Shown here: piece by piece, positions 50,558-56,154 of the stretch
Numbering within the stretch: position 1 is the stretch's first letter
Layout: each line of letters starts with the position of its first letter
Made by a program: the position numbers and the translations under genes
The notes under the pieces: model-generated
What the model saw: only the letters and a program-made list of their open reading frames with translations
What the model was told of the DNA's origin: nothing
The model's database searches: none
Assembly: GCA_031366005.1 (NCBI GenBank)
Contig: JANLZB010000034.1
Span: 1 to 56,154, forward strand
Origin: JANLUX01 sp031366005
GTDB taxonomy: Bacteria > Bacteroidota > Bacteroidia > AKYH767-A > OLB10
Direction: 5' to 3'
DNA length: 56,154 nt

Positions 50558-51436
50558 ATGGGTTTACGATTTACAGTTTACAGTTTACGGCTGCAATTAA
50601 TTGCGTTTATTATATTGTTTAGTTTAGGATGCAATAAAAAAAACAACTGGAAAAAAACGGATACAGGTTTACAATATAAGATTTTTGAAGATAAAGGTGG
50701 CAGCAAAGCAAAAGTGGGTGATGCATTACAATTGCATCTCATTTATAGAAATGGATCTGATTCGGTTTTATATGATTCAAAATTTTTAGGCGATGCATTT
50801 ATTTTCGAGCTTACTGACCCTCCGTTTAAAGGAAGTCTTGAAGAAGGATTTACTATGATGGGTGAGGGTGACAGCGCTGCATTTCTTGTTACAGCTGATT
50901 CCGTTTATAAGAATGTTTTTCAGCAGACAATGCCTGCACAAATGCCTCATGGGTCAAAGCTGCGTATTGATGTTAAGATTAACAAACTTCTCACTCCTTC
51001 TCAGTACAAAGCGTTATTGCGGAAGCAGGAAAAATCACCGGTATGGAGTGAGGACGAATTGATTAGTAAATACATGTCAGACAATCAACTCTCTGCAATA
51101 CAGGAGAGCAGCGGTTTGTATTTTATTTCTTTTGTGGATGGCACAGGCAATCAACCACAGGCGGGTGATGATGTGGAAGTGAGTTATCTGGTTCGTTCTT
51201 TAAATGGTGAAGTGTATGATGCATCAGAAAAAGGTTATCGTTTTAAAATGGGTGATACCACAATGGTGAAAGGATGGAATGAAGGCATCTCAAAAATGAG
51301 AGAAGGAGGGAAAGCCCGATTTATTGTTCCATCTAAACTTGGTTATGGAATAGCGGGTAACGGACAGGTTCCGTCAAATGCAACTTTAGTTTTTGATGTG
51401 GATTTAATTAAAATACACCAACACGGAAGCTTATAA
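50558..51436 (+). CDS. Tandem FKBP lipoprotein with repeat-encoded N-terminus
   Basis: 292 residues. The first 12 codons (MGLRFTVYSLRL) are read from a heptamer array (GTTTACG ATTTACA GTTTACA GTTTACG), and then a lipobox LFSLGC ends at Cys 25. Two FKBP domains follow: about 50-150 (WKKTDTGLQYKIFEDKG, GSLEEGFTMMGEGD) and about 195-290 (ESSGLYFISFVDGTG, VKGWNEGISKMREGGKARFIVPSKLGYG). The second has the normal active-site pattern; the first is more diverged. It overlaps by 6 bp with the convergent L,D-transpeptidase gene. Confidence 0.85.
   Translation: MGLRFTVYSLRLQLIAFIILFSLGCNKKNNWKKTDTGLQYKIFEDKGGSKAKVGDALQLHLIYRNGSDSVLYDSKFLGDAFIFELTDPPFKGSLEEGFTMMGEGDSAAFLVTADSVYKNVFQQTMPAQMPHGSKLRIDVKINKLLTPSQYKALLRKQEKSPVWSEDELISKYMSDNQLSAIQESSGLYFISFVDGTGNQPQAGDDVEVSYLVRSLNGEVYDASEKGYRFKMGDTTMVKGWNEGISKMREGGKARFIVPSKLGYGIAGNGQVPSNATLVFDVDLIKIHQHGSL
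50560..50588. repeat. Direct heptamer array at the start of the tandem FKBP gene
   Basis: Four 7-base units, GTTTACG ATTTACA GTTTACA GTTTACG (50561-50588), identical in type to those at 41843-41912. It starts three bases after the ATG at 50558 and codes for the signal-peptide n-region. Confidence 0.75.
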
Positions 51437-52132
51437 AAACCGAGAAGCTTTTAAATAAGATTGATCGGGATAAAACATAAAAAAACAAGATCCGTCTTTA
51501 ATCAGATTGATAATGGGTTCTGATAACTCCTCTGCAATAGCAGGACAACCCTGGCTGCGACCAAGACGGCCATATTTTTTTATAAAATCCTCGCTTACAT
51601 AAGATGCACCGTGAATCACGATGGCGCGGTTTTCTGCGTTGTCGTTAATTCCTTTTTCCTGTCCTTTTAATAGAAGACTCAATCCATGCTTTCCATTATA
51701 GGTTTCACCTGTAATATAAAATCCGAGACTCGATTGATAGGATTCTGCTTTATTGGAAAATGCCTTTGCAAATTCTTCGCCTGAATTTCTGCCATGAGCA
51801 ACGTAAGCATTCATCAGCAGTTTGCGTTTTTCAATATCAATAATGTAAAGGCGTTTTGAATTGGATGATTGAGACAGATCAACAATGGAAAGCACCCCTG
51901 ATTTCTGCAGATTATTTTTCTTTTTTAGTTCATTATAACCTGCTAATGCTTTTTGAAATGTTTCTGATTTTAATCCAACGGCTGATAATTGCAATTGATC
52001 ATATAATGAAACAGCATTAGGTTCGATATTTTCTTTCTCGGCATTATTATTTCCTGCATTCAGTGTGAGTGCAGATAAAAGAAGAGAAAAAAATATAATA
52101 ATTTTCGAACCGTTATTTTGCGGTTTTTGCAT
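51431..52132 (-). CDS. Murein L,D-transpeptidase (YkuD-like catalytic family)
   Basis: 233 residues. Signal peptide about 1-27 (ending LNAG). The catalytic part (about 75-230) shows VDLSQSSNSKRLYIIDIEKRKLL, AYVAHGRNSGEEFAKAFSNKAES, SLGFYITGETYNGKHG, AIVIHGASYVSEDF and GRSQGCPAI with the active Cys. It makes 3-3 or Lpp-type crosslinks or trims peptidoglycan in the periplasm. It converges on the tandem FKBP gene, sharing 6 bp, and is followed on its strand by a second, different L,D-transpeptidase. Confidence 0.87.
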   Translation of the reverse strand: MQKPQNNGSKIIIFFSLLLSALTLNAGNNNAEKENIEPNAVSLYDQLQLSAVGLKSETFQKALAGYNELKKKNNLQKSGVLSIVDLSQSSNSKRLYIIDIEKRKLLMNAYVAHGRNSGEEFAKAFSNKAESYQSSLGFYITGETYNGKHGLSLLLKGQEKGINDNAENRAIVIHGASYVSEDFIKKYGRLGRSQGCPAIAEELSEPIINLIKDGSCFFMFYPDQSYLKASRFL

Positions 52133-52218
52133 GTGGGAAATTTAAGTTACAGATTAATTGTTTTGGACAATAATGTAACTCAAAGGTATGGAGGTCACTC
52201 TTAAATAACAAAAAAAAC

Positions 52219-53823
52219 TTACAGGTTCATTAATTTTTTTAATCGCTGATTATGTCCATAAATATCATCTCTGAAATTAAGCTTTCCGTCACCATCAACC
52301 CATGCAGTGAAATAAGCAATATAAACAGGAACTTTATTTACGAGCTTCACCGTTTTTTCTTCTTCTGCATTCATCGCTTCCTCAATTTTTTCATCGGTCC
52401 ATTCCGGCTCATTGCGCAACAGGTATTTAGCCAGTTTTAATGGTTCTGATAAACGGATGCAACCATGACTGAAAGCACGGTCAGTTTCATTAAAGAGAGA
52501 TTTTGCTGGTGAATCATGCAAATAAATATTGTGTGAATTAGGAAGTAAAAATTTAACGCGACCTAAAGAATTATTGCCTCCCGGTTTTTGTCTGATGATA
52601 TATGGGAAATTTTCTTTCACATCTTTCCAGTCAATATCCGATTCATCTATCGCTTTGCCTGATTGGTCAACCACTTCCATGTTATGATTAGCAAGATAAT
52701 TTTTATTTTTTACCATCCCAGGTGCAGTTTCTTTCTCAATAATACTTCCCGGAATATTCCAATAAGGAGCAAACACAATGTACTCCATCACATCATTAAA
52801 TATTACTGTGTTGTTTGAATCATTCCCAACCACCACATTAGAGCTCCATTGTTCTTTATCATCATTATAAACATGAAGCTTATATTCAGGAACATTCACA
52901 ATCAGATTATCACCTTTTAAATGTTCAGGCATCCAGCGGTATCGTTCCATGTTTAAAAGTATTTCGCTGATGCGGTCTTTAACAGAAATATTTAATTCAT
53001 CAATTGTCTTGTCAGCAATAATTCCGTCCGGTTCAATACCATTTCGTTTTTGAAATGACTTAACTGCTGTTTCCAATTCATCGTTAAACATTGTGGTGTT
53101 ATCATTGTTATCTAAGTCACCCATTAAAAATAATTCCTGTTTAACAGAACGAACATCATTATTGTCATCACCAATTTTAAGTTTTTTAATGTCAGGTGAA
53201 AGCATTGTCCATCCTCCCTTGCTCTCAATTTCTATGTATTTAATCAATTGTTTTTTAAGCAATCCATATTGATAATATACAGGTTCATAAGTGGCAATGA
53301 CTTCCTCGTTGATAGTGAGAAGTGAATCAAGCAAATGAGGAAGGTCAATATCTTTTCTTTTAATCAGCCATTTGGATTTCTTCAGATATTCATCGTTAGT
53401 TCCATTCCAGTTATCGGATGCAAATTGAAGGAAAACAGCAGTGAATAAAAAATCTGTGTTGGCAGCAAGCGAGTCATCTGTTTTAAATCTCAACCGTTTC
53501 CGGAAAGCTAACTCATTTAAACTTTTCAACTGCGCTGCTTCCTGTGGCGATGGATTATAACTTCCTGTCTGGTACTCGTTTTGTAAGCGTGCTAAAAACT
53601 TTTTTGCATGATTATTAAGTCCACGATTGTTAAGCCAGGAAGCAGTATAATTTCTTTTCTGATAAAAAGCAGCGATGTCAACCTTATATGGTTTCGCAAT
53701 GGAATGTGTTTTTATAAATGCAGTTAGTTGCTCTTGACTAAAAATTAAATTCTCTTCACTTTGACGGCAGGATAAAAAATACAGGCTAATAAACAGAAAG
53801 GATACAATGCGGAATTTTCTCAT
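52219..53823 (-). CDS. L,D-transpeptidase with peptidoglycan-binding domain (YcbB/LdtD-like), lipoprotein
   Basis: 534 residues from ATG 53823; a TTG 6 bp earlier is a poor start. Lipobox YFLSC, Cys near residue 19. A helical N-terminal domain (about 25-210) precedes a PG-binding-1 domain (about 220-275: FMGDLDNN, ELETAVKSFQKRNGIEPDGIIADKTIDELN) and the YkuD catalytic domain (about 300-475: MERYRWMP, VNVPEYKLHVYN, SHGCIRLSEP with catalytic Cys). This architecture matches LdtD/YcbB of E. coli. It crosslinks stem peptides independent of penicillin-binding proteins. It lies near the other L,D-transpeptidase at 51431. Confidence 0.88.
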   Translation of the reverse strand: MRKFRIVSFLFISLYFLSCRQSEENLIFSQEQLTAFIKTHSIAKPYKVDIAAFYQKRNYTASWLNNRGLNNHAKKFLARLQNEYQTGSYNPSPQEAAQLKSLNELAFRKRLRFKTDDSLAANTDFLFTAVFLQFASDNWNGTNDEYLKKSKWLIKRKDIDLPHLLDSLLTINEEVIATYEPVYYQYGLLKKQLIKYIEIESKGGWTMLSPDIKKLKIGDDNNDVRSVKQELFLMGDLDNNDNTTMFNDELETAVKSFQKRNGIEPDGIIADKTIDELNISVKDRISEILLNMERYRWMPEHLKGDNLIVNVPEYKLHVYNDDKEQWSSNVVVGNDSNNTVIFNDVMEYIVFAPYWNIPGSIIEKETAPGMVKNKNYLANHNMEVVDQSGKAIDESDIDWKDVKENFPYIIRQKPGGNNSLGRVKFLLPNSHNIYLHDSPAKSLFNETDRAFSHGCIRLSEPLKLAKYLLRNEPEWTDEKIEEAMNAEEEKTVKLVNKVPVYIAYFTAWVDGDGKLNFRDDIYGHNQRLKKLMNL

Positions 53824-53912
53824 ACACAAAATTTATAGCTTGCTTTTAAATCTTTATGCCATACAAGGTGTATGCTTTCTGAAGTTTGCTTAGAATTGAT
53901 TTGATTTGCCTC

Positions 53913-55178
53913 ATGAAGACAATGAACTTTCTTTTAAAACTTGTGGTAACAACACTTGTTATTAAGATTATTCTGCTGTTTTTTTTGAACGATAACCTTT
54001 CAATGAATCCTGATGAGGAACGCAATTTTATCATTGCACAAAATCATCTAAATGGATCAGGTTACACCATTTTTAATCCGGAAAAACAAGTGTATGAACC
54101 AACGGCTTTTCATGGTTCGTTTTCGGTTTTTGTTTATGAATCACTTATAAAACTTAATATAAAAAAAGAATTCTGGGTTATTTTTTCATTAATCTGTTAT
54201 TTGATTCTATTTGGCATTTCCATTTTTTGCTTTTATAAATTATCATTAATTTTTTTACTGAATGACAAGTATGCATTATGGGCTACTATCACTTATTGTT
54301 TTTATCCATCCACATTGATTTATCTCGGCAGCACTATCTCTTATGAAAATTTTTCTTTGTCATTATTAGTAATTATCATCTATAAGTTGATAAGAAGTTA
54401 CAGGCAAGGTATTATTAAATCTGATTATATTATTATTCCGGTTGCCGTGAGTTTAAGTTGTTTATTCAGGCCTAATATAATAGCGGTTTATACATTTTTA
54501 TTTCTCGCTTATGTTTTGATTGTTTTAAATCATAAAAAATTTCAAAATACATTAATGGTCTTAATTGTTGTCTTATTTACGGCAGTATCACATCTCTCTT
54601 CATTACAAAAAAATAAAAAATTATTTGGCAGTTATATCTTAAGCACTGAATCAGGATTTGCTTTTTTGCTGGGACATAATCCTACAGCAAGAGGAGGATG
54701 GGCTGGTGACTGGCAACAATCCGGCAGCAGCTATTCTGCATTTGTTCATTCAAAAATTGCAAATTACGAATCATTAAATGAATATGAGAAAAGTGTAGCA
54801 TCAGAAAAATTAGCTACAAAATGGATCATACACAATCCTTTAATTGATTTAAAACTTGAATTAAGAAAACTCGCAATTTATTTTTTACCTCAAAATTTTA
54901 GTGCTATAAAAACCTGGAATTGGTATAATCCAATTAATTTGGTAACACATATTTTATTTTTATGTATGATATTCTTTAAACTATTCAAACTGAAATTTAC
55001 TGTGGATGACTGGATGATGCTTATCCCCGTAATCGCATCCATTGCTATTTGTATTTTATTTTTTTCGGGTTACAGATGGCGTTATTATGCAGAACCATTT
55101 ATGATAATTTATGCATGGCAATTCATTGGTCATTTGCAATATCGCAAGCTGGTGGAAATTAATACCATAATAAAATGA
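53913..55178 (+). CDS. Integral membrane glycosyltransferase, GT-C (PMT/ArnT-like) family
   Basis: 421 residues from ATG 53913; a TTG at 53886 is rejected. About 10-11 membrane helices. The first loop carries the acidic motif typical of the family, SMNPDEERNFIIAQNHL with an Asp-Glu pair, and later YNPTARGGW and FFSGYRWRYYAEPFMIIYAW. Members transfer a sugar from a polyprenyl phosphate donor to lipid A, proteins or other polymers on the outer face of the inner membrane. Acceptor and sugar are unknown. It is divergent from the LdtD-like gene. Confidence 0.75.
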   Translation: MKTMNFLLKLVVTTLVIKIILLFFLNDNLSMNPDEERNFIIAQNHLNGSGYTIFNPEKQVYEPTAFHGSFSVFVYESLIKLNIKKEFWVIFSLICYLILFGISIFCFYKLSLIFLLNDKYALWATITYCFYPSTLIYLGSTISYENFSLSLLVIIIYKLIRSYRQGIIKSDYIIIPVAVSLSCLFRPNIIAVYTFLFLAYVLIVLNHKKFQNTLMVLIVVLFTAVSHLSSLQKNKKLFGSYILSTESGFAFLLGHNPTARGGWAGDWQQSGSSYSAFVHSKIANYESLNEYEKSVASEKLATKWIIHNPLIDLKLELRKLAIYFLPQNFSAIKTWNWYNPINLVTHILFLCMIFFKLFKLKFTVDDWMMLIPVIASIAICILFFSGYRWRYYAEPFMIIYAWQFIGHLQYRKLVEINTIIK

Positions 55179-55387
55179 GAAAAATAATTCGTTGGTTTTA
55201 GAATAAAGTACCATAACAGTGGAACACATACACGACAACACAGCAGCAGAGCTACTCATGTGCAGATTCTAAGAAACCATGTGCAGCATAAAACCCTCAT
55301 TACAGACGGTAAATAAAACTTAAACAGGCTCTGATAAATTTTTATGATTCATTATCCAATTGGTAAACTAAAATGTTTGTTGATTTC

Positions 55388-55395
55388 TACCTTTG
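55388..55395 (+). promoter_or_regulatory. -7 box of purH
   Basis: TACCTTTG, 18 bp before the ATG at 55414, matches TAnnTTTG. Transcription would start near 55402, giving a leader of about 12 nt. A TTG at the right distance is not clear. Confidence 0.5.
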
Positions 55396-55413
55396 CACCT
55401 CTTAAAAATTTTC

Positions 55414-56121
55414 ATGGAACGTAAAATACAATCAGCTTTGATTTCTGTTTTTCATAAGGATGGATTGGAACCAATTATCAAAGAATTAAAAGAGCTAAAT
55501 ATTAAAATGTACTCCACCGGAGGCACACAGGATTTCATTCAGCAATGTGGAGGTACAGTAACAGCAGTCGAAGATCTTACTTCTTATCCTTCCATACTTG
55601 ATGGAAGAGTGAAAACACTGCATCCAAAAATTTTTGGCGGGATACTGGCACGAAGAGAAAATGAAAATGATCAGGCGCAATTACAAAAGTTTGAAATTCC
55701 TTCAATTGATTTAGTAATCGTTGACCTCTATCCATTTCAAGATACTGTTCGGAAGTATACCTCCCTCTCCTTTGAAGAGGGCCGGGGTGAGGCGGAAGAG
55801 GCGATAATTGAAAAGATTGATGTGGGCGGAATTTCTCTGATTCGTGCAGCAGCAAAAAATTTTAATGATGTTTTAATTATTTCGTCACGCGGGGATTATT
55901 TTTTTCTGCAAAACATATTGGAGAAACAAAAAGGAATCAGCTCTTTGGAACAACGAAAGCAAATGATGGTGAAAGCTTTCGCTGTTTCTTCAAAATATGA
56001 TAAGGCTATTCAAAATTATTTTTCATCAACGGAAGAACAATTACAGGAGACATCTCCCCTCTCCTTTCAGCCGTTGTTGGAGTTTTGTACAACAAAAACT
56101 ATGGTTCAGTTGTTGGTGTAA
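55414..56121 (+). CDS. purH: PurH N-terminal part, disrupted (IMP cyclohydrolase domain)
   Basis: Bifunctional AICAR transformylase / IMP cyclohydrolase is normally about 510 residues; here 235 residues from ATG 55414 lead to a stop at 56121. A TTG at 55393 is rejected as a start. Residues about 1-110 match the IMP cyclohydrolase half: ALISVFHKDGLEPI, YSTGGTQDFI, GRVKTLHPKIFGGIL, IDLVIVDLYPFQDTV. Residues about 117-128 (SLSFEEGRGEAE) are encoded by a repeat at 55761-55795. IIEKIDVGGISLIRAAAKNF resumes the family sequence, as does AVSSKYDKAIQNYF. After 56050 the sequence (TSPLSFQPLLEF) no longer fits PurH, where LRYGENPHQ is expected. The gene is either interrupted by a repeat or frameshifted, or the sequence here is chimeric. 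Confidence 0.75.
   Translation: MERKIQSALISVFHKDGLEPIIKELKELNIKMYSTGGTQDFIQQCGGTVTAVEDLTSYPSILDGRVKTLHPKIFGGILARRENENDQAQLQKFEIPSIDLVIVDLYPFQDTVRKYTSLSFEEGRGEAEEAIIEKIDVGGISLIRAAAKNFNDVLIISSRGDYFFLQNILEKQKGISSLEQRKQMMVKAFAVSSKYDKAIQNYFSSTEEQLQETSPLSFQPLLEFCTTKTMVQLLV
55761..55795. repeat. Repeat in frame inside purH
   Basis: CCCTCTCCTTTG then AAGAGGG with a 6-bp stem, followed by GGGGTGAG, forms an imperfect hairpin of about 35 bp. The start of the same motif, CCCTCTCCTTT, recurs at 56056-56066. It reads in frame as SLSFEEGRGEAE. Confidence 0.65.
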
Positions 56122-56154
56122 AATACAAAAAACGCAGGCGACTTTGGGTAAGGG

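Noticed and set aside
55179..55387. Repeated catgtgcag motif in the gap before purH
   Set aside because: Only two 9-bp copies, with no palindrome, no third copy and no promoter logic; chance is likely.
55577..55855. Minus-strand frame of 92 residues opposite purH
   Set aside because: It is antisense to a conserved PurH segment, and its proline-rich PLPPHPGPLQRRG stretch is the repeat at 55761-55795 read backwards.

Overview
The window comes from an AT-rich member of the Bacteroidota (Cytophaga-Flavobacterium-Bacteroides group), probably from the environmental Chitinophagales/Sphingobacteriales side. The evidence is: several secreted proteins with type IX secretion system (T9SS) C-terminal domains; the T9SS parts PorX (REC-PglZ regulator) and PorT; a fused LpxC-FabZ gene; the typical porT-ubiE pairing; and promoters of the TTG-N19..21-TAnnTTTG type. 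Lipid A genes, heptose kinase, lipoproteins and L,D-transpeptidases show a Gram-negative envelope. I see no rRNA, tRNA, CRISPR array, integrase or transposase.

Layout. 1-5288 (-): the N-terminal 1762 codons of a very large secreted protein with a LamG-like domain and at least 11 Ig-like repeats of 73 residues; it runs off the left edge. 5680-7234: a tiny T9SS-tag protein, a possible small RNA, a coiled-coil protein and a 56-residue membrane protein. 7403-13473: sulfotransferase, a lone ABC ATPase, the lipid A operon lpxD-lpxC/fabZ-lpxA and an HD phosphohydrolase. 13605-16844 (+): porX-tsaE-ald. 16902-21508 (-): YHYH protein and sulfatase (both T9SS cargo), proline dehydrogenase, and a MazF-type toxin-antitoxin pair. 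21772-25315 (+): DAHP synthase/chorismate mutase, aroB, aroA. 25514-30551: T9SS cargo, FAD enzyme, porT, ubiE, heptose kinase. 30677-38336: triple DUF2541-like protein, His-rich secreted protein, T9SS cargo, HicAB, pckA, lipoprotein, DUF423, DUF4476. 38584-46425: acyl-CoA dehydrogenase, BaiN-like flavoprotein, CDF exporter, and a sulfur-handling group (MBL-rhodanese, TauE/SafE, thioredoxin lipoprotein), GNAT. 46538-56154: ABC-F ATPase, ndk, nrnA with two FKBP lipoproteins, two L,D-transpeptidases, a GT-C membrane enzyme, and a disrupted purH.

How the genes work together. Much of the window is envelope biology: lipid A and inner-core heptose synthesis, peptidoglycan cross-linking, T9SS regulation (PorX), assembly (PorT) and cargo. 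The rest is core metabolism (shikimate, gluconeogenesis, proline and alanine catabolism, fatty acid oxidation).

The most unusual signal is not a gene. It is a set of short palindromic and heptamer repeats that lie between genes and, in at least four places, enter coding sequence. They are a 35-bp hairpin in frame inside aroA, a dispersed repeat that supplies aroA's last codons and stop, a repeat inside purH, and a heptamer array that encodes the start of an FKBP lipoprotein. Others capture apparent start codons (aroA, GNAT) or flank a HicAB module. This resembles the Rickettsia palindromic element phenomenon, in which mobile palindromes are tolerated inside proteins. It needs a genome-wide copy count to prove.
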